Positions 52,292 through 60,624 of a stretch of DNA of 64,000 nucleotides are shown piece by piece. Below the pieces are notes generated by a model. The model saw only the letters and a list, made by a program, of their open reading frames with translations, made no database searches and had not been told where the DNA came from. Origin of the DNA: Rhizobium sp. NLR16a (GTDB lineage: Bacteria; Pseudomonadota; Alphaproteobacteria; Rhizobiales; Rhizobiaceae). The stretch lies in the NCBI RefSeq assembly GCF_017948245.1, contig NZ_CP072865.1:2443501-2507500 (forward strand), written 5' to 3'. Every line of letters begins with the position of its first letter. The first letter of the stretch is position 1. The position numbers and the translations under genes were made by a program.

Positions 52292-53737
52292 ATGAATATT
52301 TCCCTGCTCATAAACGGCGCCGACCGGGCCGCCACCAGCGGCCGGACCTATGACCGGATCGACCCCTTCACCGAAAAGCTTGCGAGCCGCGCGGCCGCCG
52401 CGAGCCTCGAGGATGTCGCTGCGGCCGTCGACGCCGCTTCCGCCGCCTTCGGCGCCTGGTCGAAGACCGGGCCCGGCCAGCGCCGCGCCATCCTGATGAA
52501 GGCCGCCGACATCATGGATTCGAAAGCGGCCGAATTTACCCGGCTGATGATCGAGGAAACCGGCGCCACCGCGCCCTGGGCCGGCTTCAACGTCATGCTC
52601 GCCGCCAACATTCTGCGCGAGGCGGGCGCCATGACGACGCAAATTTCAGGCGAAATCATCCCGTCCGACAAACCCGGATCGCTTTCCATGGGCGTTCGCC
52701 AGGCGGCCGGCGTGTGCCTCGCAATCGCGCCGTGGAATGCGCCCGTCATCCTCGCCACCCGCGCCATCGCCATGCCGATCGCCTGCGGCAACACCGTCAT
52801 CCTCAAGGCATCCGAACAATGCCCGGGCACGCACCGGCTGATCGCCACGGCGCTGACCGAAGCCGGCCTGCCGGCCGGCGTCATCAATGTTCTGACCAAT
52901 GCGCCGGAGGATGCGCCTGAGATCGTCAACGCACTGATCGCCCATCCGGCCGTCAGGCGCGTCAACTTCACCGGCTCGACCAAGGTCGGCAGGATCATTG
53001 CCGAGACCTGCGGCAAATATCTCAAGCCCGCCTTGCTCGAGCTCGGCGGCAAGGCGCCGCTGGTCATTCTCGACGACGCCGATATCGACGGCGCCGTCAA
53101 TGCCGCGATCTTCGGCGCCTTCATGCATCAGGGCCAGATCTGCATGTCGACCGAGCGGATCATCGTCGACACGGCGATCGCCGATCAGTTCGTCGCCAAA
53201 CTGGTCGCCCGCGCCAGCCAGCTGCCGGCCGGCGACCCGCGCGGCCATGTCGTTCTCGGTTCACTGATCAGCCTCGACGTCGCCAGGAAAATGGAGGAGC
53301 TGATCACCGATGCCACCGCCAAGGGCGCAAAACTCGTGGCCGGCGGCAAGCGCTCCGGCACCGTGGTCGAGGCGACGCTGCTCGATCACGTCACCCCCGA
53401 CATGCGCGTCTATGCGGAGGAATCCTTCGGCCCGGTCAAGCCGATCATTCGCGTCGCCGGCGAGGAGGAAGCAATCCGCATCGCCAACGACACAGAATAC
53501 GGCCTGTCATCCGCCGTCTTCAGCCGCAACATCCAGCGGGCGATGGCGGTTGCAGCCCGCATCGAATCCGGTATCTGCCACATCAACGGCCCGACGCTGC
53601 ACGATGAAGCGCAAATGCCCTTCGGCGGCGTCAAGGGCAGCGGCTACGGCCGCTTCGGCGGCAAGGCAGCGATTGCCGAATTCACCGACCTACGCTGGAT
53701 CACGGTGGAGGATTCTGCCCAGCACTATCCCTTCTGA
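52292..53737 (+). CDS. Vanillin/aromatic aldehyde dehydrogenase (paralogue 2)
   Basis: A 481-residue aldehyde dehydrogenase very similar to 45163-46626: GVCLAIAPWNAPVILATRA, NFTGSTKVG, LELGGKAPLVIL, HQGQICMST active-site Cys and PFGGVKGSGYGRFGG. AAGGAG lies about eight bases before the ATG at 52292. The two copies bracket the importer and CalA; one may act on vanillin and the other on 4-hydroxybenzaldehyde or another aldehyde. It is the last gene of the operon before the gmk border. Confidence 0.83.
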   Translation: MNISLLINGADRAATSGRTYDRIDPFTEKLASRAAAASLEDVAAAVDAASAAFGAWSKTGPGQRRAILMKAADIMDSKAAEFTRLMIEETGATAPWAGFNVMLAANILREAGAMTTQISGEIIPSDKPGSLSMGVRQAAGVCLAIAPWNAPVILATRAIAMPIACGNTVILKASEQCPGTHRLIATALTEAGLPAGVINVLTNAPEDAPEIVNALIAHPAVRRVNFTGSTKVGRIIAETCGKYLKPALLELGGKAPLVILDDADIDGAVNAAIFGAFMHQGQICMSTERIIVDTAIADQFVAKLVARASQLPAGDPRGHVVLGSLISLDVARKMEELITDATAKGAKLVAGGKRSGTVVEATLLDHVTPDMRVYAEESFGPVKPIIRVAGEEEAIRIANDTEYGLSSAVFSRNIQRAMAVAARIESGICHINGPTLHDEAQMPFGGVKGSGYGRFGGKAAIAEFTDLRWITVEDSAQHYPF

Positions 53738-53784
53738 GGGGGCAGGCGCGCCCAGCGAATTTTCCGAGGTAGCGAGCGCGCCAT

Positions 53785-53908
53785 TTCAATGCCGTGGTAG
53801 GTGACCTGGCGCGATGCTGTCTCAAACCTGATGTCAGCGAATTCCAGTGTCGACCTGGCTGTCACCGGCGAGCGCCGCATCAGGACACGAACTCGCGCAA
53901 TCGGCTCG
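53785..53908 (-). pseudogene. Remnant of an OmpR/PhoB-type response regulator
   Basis: Directly after the gmk stop, the minus strand reads PIARVRVLMRRS and then LEFADIRFETASRQVTYHGIEM. This matches the end of a receiver linker (ELLARVRALLRR) and the start of the winged-helix domain (L-x-F-x-DL-x-L-D-x2-S-R-x-V-x3-G) of OmpR-type regulators. The frame then loses the expected LT-x-x-EF and runs to a stop inside the vdh2 gene end. No receiver domain or start is present. It is a broken fragment, and its boundary may mark the right edge of the accessory block. Confidence 0.6.
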
Positions 53909-54571
53909 CTAGAGCGACGGCGTCTCTTCCAGCAATTCGCGGACGAAATCGAACATGCCGTGGCGGCGGTCACGGCGCAGGCGTTCGGCCTTGACGATCG
54001 ACTGGACGGCGTCGAAGGCGGTGTTGAGATCGTCATTGACGATGACATAATCATATTCGCGCCAGTGGGCAATCTCGGCGCGGCTGTTGGCCAGACGCGT
54101 CTGAATGACCGCCTCGGAATCCTCGGCACGGCGATGCAGTCGCGACTGGAGCTCCGTCATGGTCGGCGGCAGCACGAAGATCGAGACGACGTCGGCCGAC
54201 ATCTTCTCCTGTAACTGCTGGGCGCCCTGCCAATCGATATCGAAGAGCATATCGCGACCTTCGGCCATGGCCTGCTCGACCGGCTCGCGCGGCGTACCGT
54301 AGAAATTGCCATGCACTTCGGCCCATTCGAGCAGTGCGTCGCTATCGCGCAACCGCTCGAACTCGCGCACGCTTTTAAAATGGTAATGCACGCCTTCGAC
54401 CTCGCTCGGGCGGCGTTGGCGCGTGGTGACGCTGACGGAGAGGCCGATATGCTTGTCGGTCTCCAGAAGCGTGCGCGCAATTGTGGACTTGCCGGCGCCG
54501 GATGGCGACGAAATTACAAGCATCAAACCGCGACGGGCGATCTGTACGGGCGAGGATTTCGCCGGTTTCAT
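53909..54571 (-). CDS. gmk: Gmk, guanylate kinase
   Basis: A 220-residue guanylate kinase converting GMP to GDP. P-loop [31 protein letters not shown] (GMP-binding), the GNFYGTP motif and [12 protein letters not shown] are present. Starts three bases after the yicC stop. It closes the fab-acp-mltG-yicC-gmk series. Confidence 0.97.
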   Translation of the reverse strand: MKPAKSSPVQIARRGLMLVISSPSGAGKSTIARTLLETDKHIGLSVSVTTRQRRPSEVEGVHYHFKSVREFERLRDSDALLEWAEVHGNFYGTPREPVEQAMAEGRDMLFDIDWQGAQQLQEKMSADVVSIFVLPPTMTELQSRLHRRAEDSEAVIQTRLANSRAEIAHWREYDYVIVNDDLNTAFDAVQSIVKAERLRRDRRHGMFDFVRELLEETPSL

Positions 54572-54574
54572 GTC

Positions 54575-55462
54575 CTACTCCAAATTCTGGACCTGCTCGC
54601 GGAACTGGTCGATCACGACTTTCAGTTCGATGCCGGCGGCAGTGACCGCCGAGGCATTCGACTTGGAGCAGATGGTATTCGATTCTCGGTTAAATTCCTG
54701 TGCAAGGAAGTCCAGCCGGCGCCCGGCAGGCCCGCCTTTCTCCAGGAGATCGCGCGCGGCGGCGATATGTGCCTTCAGGCGATCGATTTCTTCGCGCAGA
54801 TCCGCCTTCGTCGCCAATAAAGCGGCCTCGGCGTGAAGCCGGTCACGGTCGAGGGCGGCCATGCCGTCCATCAGCAAGGCGACCTGTGCCGCAAGCCTAG
54901 CCGCGATCTCAGCCGGCGAACGTGAGGAATCCATCTCGATCGTCCGGGTCAGACCCTCGATCGTCGCGACGTGATCGAGAAGGATGCGGGAAAGCGCCGC
55001 CCCTTCCTGTGCGCGCATTGCCTTGAGATCGGAAAGCGCGGCGAGCAGGCCGGCAATAATTTCTGCGTCACGGGCGGCAAGCGCCTCCTCGCCATCCTCG
55101 CCTTCACGGAACTCCACGATGCCGCGCACGAGAAGCAGCGTATCGAGCTTCAACGGCGCAGGATCGATCACGTCAACCAGTTGTTCGCGCATGGCAAGCA
55201 CGGCAGCGAGCGCCTCTTTGTTCAGCACCGCCTCGAAACGGTTCTCGTCGGCAGTGACCGATAGGGATGCCTGCAGGTTGCCGCGGCTGAAGGTTTCGCC
55301 GGCAAGGCGGCGGACCTCCGCCTCCATGCGTTCGAGGCCGGGCGGCAGGCGCAGGCGCAGGTCGAAACCCTTGCCATTCACCGAGCGCAGCTCCCATGCC
55401 CAGCGCCAGCGGCCGCTCGTTCCCTCGCGCCGCGCAAAACCGGTCATGGACTGCAAAGCCAT
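54575..55462 (-). CDS. YicC-family endoribonuclease
   Basis: A 295-residue YicC protein: the start LQSMTGFARREG is diagnostic, with VNGKGFDLRLRLP and the C-terminal EFNRESNTICSKSNASAVTAAGIELKVVIDQFREQVQN. YicC proteins are endoribonucleases acting on RNA in other bacteria. The ATG at 55462 follows GGGAGG. It precedes gmk by three bases and mltG lies 19 bases upstream. Confidence 0.9.
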   Translation of the reverse strand: MALQSMTGFARREGTSGRWRWAWELRSVNGKGFDLRLRLPPGLERMEAEVRRLAGETFSRGNLQASLSVTADENRFEAVLNKEALAAVLAMREQLVDVIDPAPLKLDTLLLVRGIVEFREGEDGEEALAARDAEIIAGLLAALSDLKAMRAQEGAALSRILLDHVATIEGLTRTIEMDSSRSPAEIAARLAAQVALLMDGMAALDRDRLHAEAALLATKADLREEIDRLKAHIAAARDLLEKGGPAGRRLDFLAQEFNRESNTICSKSNASAVTAAGIELKVVIDQFREQVQNLE

Positions 55463-55481
55463 CCGAGCCTCCCGAAAACTG

Positions 55482-56699
55482 TCAGTTGATCTTCTTTTTC
55501 TTCGGCGGCACGACAGTCGCGCCGTTGTCGCCCGGCTGCTCTTCCGGCTGGCCGTCGACGGCGATGTTCGGATCCGAACCCTTGTCAGCCTCGAGCTTGC
55601 GCCAGCGCTTGACGTTGGCATTGTGCTCCTCGAGCGTCGCGGCAAAGACGTGGCCGCCGGTGCCGTCGGCGACGAAATAGAGATCCTGGGTCTTCCAAGG
55701 GTTGGCAACGGCTTCCAGCGCATCCTTGCCGGGATTGGCGATCGGCGTCGGCGGCAGGCCCTTGATGACATAGGTATTGTAAGGCGTGTCCCGCTTCAGG
55801 TCCGACTGGTAGATCGGCCGGTCGGCTGGTTTTCCCTGCCCACCGAACAGCCCATAGATGATCGTCGGATCCGACTGCAGACGCATGCCCTTGCCAAGCC
55901 GGTTCAGGAAAACGGAGGCGACATGGGCACGTTCGTCTGGAATACCGGTCTCCTTTTCGACGATCGAAGCGAGGGTCACGAATTCCTCTTTTGATCGCAG
56001 CGGCAGCGAGGCGTCGCGCTTATCCCAGATCTGATCGACGAGCTTCTGCTGCGCAGCCGCCATTTGCTCGATGATTTCCGAGCGCTTGGTGCCGCGCGAG
56101 AATTTGTAGGTGTCCGGACGCAGGCTGCCTTCTGCCGGCAACGCGGCCGGCAGGTCGCCCTCCAGGACCGGATCCTGCAGCATGCGGTCGAACATCTGAC
56201 GGACCGTCAGGCCTTCCGGAAAGGACACCGAATAGAGGATGGACTTGCCCGATTTCAGCAGCTCCATGATATCGCTCATGGAGGCTCTCGCCTTGATCTC
56301 ATATTCGCCGGCCTTCAGGCTCTCGCCGGCGGAAAGATGAGTCGCCGTCAGATATCGGAAAATACGGGCGTCGGAGATGATCGCGTTGCGCTCGAGGTTC
56401 GTGGCGATTTCCGCCAGACCCGCACCGTTGCGGACGATGAAATTGGTGTTGGTCTGCAGCGGGCCCGGGCTCTGATAGGTCGAGGTCGCGTAGTAGAAGC
56501 CGATGACGGCGAGGACGCAGACCAGCACCGTCATCGTCATGATGAAGTTCAGGAAAAGAACGATCTGGCTGCGGGCGTTCCTGGAGCGTTTCGGCGGCTC
56601 CGGAACACGTTCCGGACGCAGGGCTTCGCTCGGCGACTTCGGGATGATCGGTCCCTTCTGCGCCTGGGTGTCGTTGCTCTGGTTCGTCGTATCGCTCAC
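55482..56699 (-). CDS. mltG: MltG, endolytic transglycosylase
   Basis: A 405-residue MltG, which cleaves nascent peptidoglycan and helps set glycan length. One membrane segment at about 48-70 (FLNFIMTMTVLVCVLAVIGFYY), then the YceG domain: the catalytic Glu lies in LASIVEKETGIPDERAHVASVFLNRL, followed by LQSDPTIIYGL and PYNTYVIKGLPPTPIANPG. The GTG at 56699 is preferred; AGAGGA lies six bases upstream, whereas the TTG at 56705 overlaps that site. Confidence 0.93.
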   Translation of the reverse strand: MSDTTNQSNDTQAQKGPIIPKSPSEALRPERVPEPPKRSRNARSQIVLFLNFIMTMTVLVCVLAVIGFYYATSTYQSPGPLQTNTNFIVRNGAGLAEIATNLERNAIISDARIFRYLTATHLSAGESLKAGEYEIKARASMSDIMELLKSGKSILYSVSFPEGLTVRQMFDRMLQDPVLEGDLPAALPAEGSLRPDTYKFSRGTKRSEIIEQMAAAQQKLVDQIWDKRDASLPLRSKEEFVTLASIVEKETGIPDERAHVASVFLNRLGKGMRLQSDPTIIYGLFGGQGKPADRPIYQSDLKRDTPYNTYVIKGLPPTPIANPGKDALEAVANPWKTQDLYFVADGTGGHVFAATLEEHNANVKRWRKLEADKGSDPNIAVDGQPEEQPGDNGATVVPPKKKKIN

Positions 56700-56830
56700 C
56701 GGCAATCCTCTATAACTCAGCCCTCATTCCGCTATTTCGCGAAGCAATGCGGCAAAAGCAGGTTCTGCCGCCGTTCAACGAAGCCGCTGCCGGTCGTTGT
56801 GCTTTCACCCGGCCTGCTATGACGGTACCC

Positions 56831-58093
56831 TTATTGTGCGTATCGGCGCAGCACGAGCGATGCATTTGTGCCACCGAATCCGAACGAGTTGGACAGCGCC
56901 ACATTGATTTCTCGCTCACGCGCCTTGTGCGGAACAAGATCGATCGCCGTTTCGCGTTCGGGATTGTCGAGATTGAGCGTCGGCGGCGCGATATTGTCAC
57001 GGATGGCAAGTGTCGCGAAGATCGCCTCGATCGCGCCGGCAGCACCGAGAAGGTGTCCCGTCGCCGACTTGGTCGAGGACATGGAGATCTTCGACGCCGC
57101 GTTGCCGACCAGGCGCTCGACCGCGCCGAGCTCGATCGTGTCGGCCATGGTCGAAGTACCGTGGGCGTTGATGTAATCGATGTCGGCCGGCGTCAGCCCG
57201 GCGCGCTTCAGCGCCATCGCCATGCAGCGGCCGGCACCCTCGCCGTCTTCGGAAGGCGCGGTAATGTGATAGGCGTCACCCGATAGGCCGTAGCCGACGA
57301 TCTCGGCGTAGATCTTGGCGCCGCGGGCTGTGGCATGCTCCAGCTCTTCGAGCACGACGATGCCGGCGCCCTCGCCCATGACGAAGCCGTCGCGATCGCG
57401 GTCATAGGGGCGCGAAGCCTTCTGCGGCTCGTCATTGTGCTGGGTCGACAGCGCCTTGCAGGCGGCAAATCCCGCCAGCGAAATGCGGCTGACGGGAGAT
57501 TCCGTGCCGCCGGCGACCATGACGTCGGCGTCACCAAGCGCGATCAGCCGCGCGGCATCGCCGATCGCATGCGCGCCCGTCGAGCAGGCGGTGACGACCG
57601 AATGATTGGGTCCGCGCAGCTTGTGGCGGATTGAAACCTGGCCGGAAACGAGGTTGATCAGGCGGCCGGGAATGAAGAAGGGGGAGATGCGGCGCGGGCC
57701 CTTGTCACGCAAGGTGTAACCCGCCTCGACGATGCCTTCGATGCCGCCGATGCCGGAGCCGATCAACACGCCGGTGGCAATCTGATCCTCATCGGTTTCG
57801 GGATGCCACCCGGCATCGGCGAGCGCCATATCGGCGGCGGCCATGCCGAAGATGATGAAGGGATCGACTTTGCGCTGCTCCTTCGGCTCCATCCACTGAT
57901 CGGCACTGAAGGTGCCGTCGGTACCGTCACCGATCGGGATACGGCAGGCGATCTTGGCGGGAAGGTCGTCGACTTCGAATTCGGTTACCAGACGAGCGCC
58001 GTTCTGGCCGGCAAGCAGCCGCGACCACGCCACCTCAGTTCCGCATCCCAAGGGTGATACCATGCCGGTACCGGTGATGACGACACGTCTCAT
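56831..58093 (-). CDS. fabF: FabF, beta-ketoacyl-ACP synthase II
   Basis: A 420-residue elongating condensing enzyme of fatty acid synthesis. VVITGTGMVSPLG at the start, catalytic Cys170 in VTACSTGAHA, HGTSTMADTIEL and SATGHLLGAAGAIE with the two catalytic His, and the C-terminal NSFGFGGTNASLVL. It follows acpP on the minus strand after 93 bases that contain a terminator-like hairpin, so acpP can be made in excess. Confidence 0.97.
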   Translation of the reverse strand: MRRVVITGTGMVSPLGCGTEVAWSRLLAGQNGARLVTEFEVDDLPAKIACRIPIGDGTDGTFSADQWMEPKEQRKVDPFIIFGMAAADMALADAGWHPETDEDQIATGVLIGSGIGGIEGIVEAGYTLRDKGPRRISPFFIPGRLINLVSGQVSIRHKLRGPNHSVVTACSTGAHAIGDAARLIALGDADVMVAGGTESPVSRISLAGFAACKALSTQHNDEPQKASRPYDRDRDGFVMGEGAGIVVLEELEHATARGAKIYAEIVGYGLSGDAYHITAPSEDGEGAGRCMAMALKRAGLTPADIDYINAHGTSTMADTIELGAVERLVGNAASKISMSSTKSATGHLLGAAGAIEAIFATLAIRDNIAPPTLNLDNPERETAIDLVPHKAREREINVALSNSFGFGGTNASLVLRRYAQ

Positions 58094-58144
58094 CGCGTGC
58101 TTTCCCCCGTCTCTTATGTTCTATGGAGAAATATGCCGAAAAGA

Positions 58145-58171
58145 AAAGGGCGGACTCCAGGCCCGCCCTTT
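58145..58171 (-). terminator. Hairpin terminator after acpP
   Basis: Stem AAAGGGCGG (58145-58153) and its complement (58163-58171) with a 9-base loop. On the minus strand it is followed by a T-rich run, so it fits partial termination of the acpP transcript before fabF. Confidence 0.8.
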
Positions 58172-58186
58172 CTCAAATATATAGGA

Positions 58187-58423
58187 TCAGGCCTGGGCCT
58201 TCTCAATAAACTTCACTGCATCACCGACCGTCAGGATCGAGTCGGCAGCGTCGTCAGGAATTTCGACGCCGAATTCTTCTTCGAATGCCATGACAAGTTC
58301 GACCGTGTCGAGCGAGTCAGCGCCCAGATCGTCGATAAAGCTGGCGCTCTCGACGACCTTGTCGGCATCAACGCCAAGATGATCAATAACAATTTTCTTT
58401 ACGCGTTCTGCGATATCGCTCAT
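58187..58423 (-). CDS. acpP: AcpP, acyl carrier protein
   Basis: A 78-residue acyl carrier protein. [19 protein letters not shown] carries Ser37, the attachment site of the phosphopantetheine arm. It sits between fabG (287-base gap with its own promoter likely) and fabF. Highly acidic, exact family length. Confidence 0.98.
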   Translation of the reverse strand: MSDIAERVKKIVIDHLGVDADKVVESASFIDDLGADSLDTVELVMAFEEEFGVEIPDDAADSILTVGDAVKFIEKAQA

Positions 58424-58710
58424 GTCGGTTTCCTCGACCTTATGTCCTGATCGGAATGCCGTTGCGGCATCCCTACCTTGTTTCAGCCTGCGATGTTTTC
58501 AGACATCCTCGGCAAACTCGTTCACCCGGCTTCAGAGATGTCCCAGGCTTGCGAAAAGCCCGCCGGTCCGTCTGCTTTCTCGGGACGACTGTTCACAGTC
58601 ATTGGCCCGCTTAACATGGTTTAAGCCTGCCGCAAAGCCAGAAAATCAACGCTTCGTGATTGCTCAACATGCTATTGCGGGAAATATCCCCGTGCCAACA
58701 GTTTGTCGTT

Positions 58711-59448
58711 TCAGATCATCGCCATGCCGCCGTTTACGTGCAGCGTCTGGCCTGTCATGTAGGCGGCTTCGGAGGATGCAAGGTAGGCAACAGCCGAAGC
58801 GACCTCGCCGCCGGTGCCCATGCGCTTCATCGGGATCGCCCCCATAATCGCTTCCTTCTGCTTGTCGTTCAGCTTGCCGGTCATGGCGCTTTCGATGAAG
58901 CCGGGCGCGACGCAGTTGACCGTCACGTTACGGGTGGCAATTTCCTGCGCCAAGGACTTGGTGAAACCGATCATGCCAGCCTTGGAGGCGCAGTAATTGG
59001 CCTGGCCCGGATTGCCGGTGACGCCGACGACGGAGGTGATGTTGATGATACGGCCATAGCGGCGGCGCATCATCGGATGCGTCAACTCGCGCGTCAGGCG
59101 GAATGTCGCCGTCAGATTAATCTCGATAACCGCATCCCAGTCCTCGTCGCTCATGCGCACGAACAGGCCGTCCTTCGTGATGCCGGCATTGTTGACGAGG
59201 ATATCGACACCTTCGAGCTCGGCCTCGGCCTTCTGGCCGAGCGCCTTCACCTCGTCACGGTCCGACAAGTTGGCCGGGAAGATCTTCACGCGCTCGCCGA
59301 GCTCGGCCGCCAGCGCTTCCAGCTTCTCGACACGGGTGCCGTGCAGACCGACGATGGCGCCCTGCTTATGAAGAAGGCGAGCGATTTCCTCGCCGATACC
59401 GCCCGATGCGCCGGTGACGAGAGCCTTGCGGCCGGAAAGATCGAACAT
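58711..59448 (-). CDS. fabG: FabG, 3-oxoacyl-ACP reductase
   Basis: A 245-residue FabG: TGASGGIGEEIA, NNAGITKDGLFVRM, the catalytic Ser in NITSVVGVTGNPGQANYCASKAG and GQTLHVNGGMAMI. It reduces 3-oxoacyl-ACP with NADPH. The ATG at 59448 is chosen because FDLSGRKALVTG begins the fold; an ATG at 59478 has no good ribosome site. It follows fabD after 30 bases. Confidence 0.96.
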   Translation of the reverse strand: MFDLSGRKALVTGASGGIGEEIARLLHKQGAIVGLHGTRVEKLEALAAELGERVKIFPANLSDRDEVKALGQKAEAELEGVDILVNNAGITKDGLFVRMSDEDWDAVIEINLTATFRLTRELTHPMMRRRYGRIINITSVVGVTGNPGQANYCASKAGMIGFTKSLAQEIATRNVTVNCVAPGFIESAMTGKLNDKQKEAIMGAIPMKRMGTGGEVASAVAYLASSEAAYMTGQTLHVNGGMAMI

Positions 59449-59478
59449 GGAAAGGTTCCTTATATCTGGAGATATCAA

Positions 59479-60423
59479 TCAGGCCATGAGGGCGGCGACG
59501 GTCGTGTCGATATCCGAGGGACCATTGACCGAGACGCCGTTGATTGTCTTGTCGATGCGGCGGGCAAGGCCGGTCAGCACTTTGCCGGAACCGAGCTCGT
59601 AAAGCGTCGTGACGCCGTTTGCGGCGAACCATTCCACCGTCTCGCGCCAGCGGACCTGGCCGGTCACCTGCTCGACCAGGAGGCTGGCGATCTCGTCGGC
59701 GCCGGTCACCGGCGCGGCGCGGACATTGGCGATCAGCGGCACGACCGGATCGGACTTGGCGACCGTTACCAGCGCCGCGCGCATGGCCTCGGCCGCAGGC
59801 GCCATCAGCTTGGAATGGAAGGGAGCGGAGACCGGCAGCAGGATGGCGCGCTTGGCGCCCTTGTCGGTCGCAAGCCCGGCGGCCTTTTCGACAGCTGCCT
59901 TCTCGCCCGAGATGACGATCTGGCCGCCGCCATTGTCGTTGGCGATCTGGCAGGCGCCGATGGCGGCCGCCTCCTCGCAGGCGGCAACGACATCGGCATG
60001 TTCGAGGCCGATGATCGCGGCCATGGCGCCGACGCCGACGGGGACGGCCGCCTGCATGGCATTGCCGCGAATACGCAGCAGCCGCGCCGTATCGGCGAGC
60101 GAAAAAGTGCCGGCGGCGCAGAGTGCCGAATATTCGCCGAGCGAGTGGCCGGCGACGTAGGCAACATTGGACTTCAGATCCAGCCCCCTGGCCTGCAGAA
60201 CACGGACGACGGCGATCGATACCGCCATCAGCGCCGGCTGGGCGTTCGCCGTCAAGGTCAACGTGTCCTCAGGCCCGTTGAACATGACATCGGAAAGCTT
60301 TTCACCAAGTGCCTCGTCAACCTCTTCGAAAACGGCGCGGGCTTCGGCGAAATTCTCGGCGAGATCCTTGCCCATGCCGACGGCCTGGCTGCCCTGGCCG
60401 GGAAAAGTGAAAGCGATGGTCAT
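59479..60423 (-). CDS. fabD: FabD, malonyl-CoA:ACP transacylase
   Basis: A 314-residue FabD that charges ACP with malonyl. FTFPGQGSQAVGMGK at the start and the catalytic GHSLGEYSAL with Ser94; the later SAPFHSKLM carries the catalytic His. The ATG at 60423 is preferred: AGGGA lies seven to eight bases upstream, whereas the ATG at 60429 sits too close to it. First gene of the fab group on the minus strand. Confidence 0.96.
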   Translation of the reverse strand: MTIAFTFPGQGSQAVGMGKDLAENFAEARAVFEEVDEALGEKLSDVMFNGPEDTLTLTANAQPALMAVSIAVVRVLQARGLDLKSNVAYVAGHSLGEYSALCAAGTFSLADTARLLRIRGNAMQAAVPVGVGAMAAIIGLEHADVVAACEEAAAIGACQIANDNGGGQIVISGEKAAVEKAAGLATDKGAKRAILLPVSAPFHSKLMAPAAEAMRAALVTVAKSDPVVPLIANVRAAPVTGADEIASLLVEQVTGQVRWRETVEWFAANGVTTLYELGSGKVLTGLARRIDKTINGVSVNGPSDIDTTVAALMA

Positions 60424-60624
60424 GTTCATGTCCCTGACTGTGCCCCTCAAGGCTGTTTTGCCTCCAATTGACATTCTTTCCGGCAGAGTCAAGTGGCGCG
60501 CCATTCTCCGCAAAGCCTTTCGCGCCCGCGCAAAAGCCCGGATTTTGCTCTTGCGCTCCGTCAAATCCGGCCTAGATTTGCCCAGACCCTTCCAAGGCTT
60601 CCCTCTCTCTCCCAAGGTTTTTCC

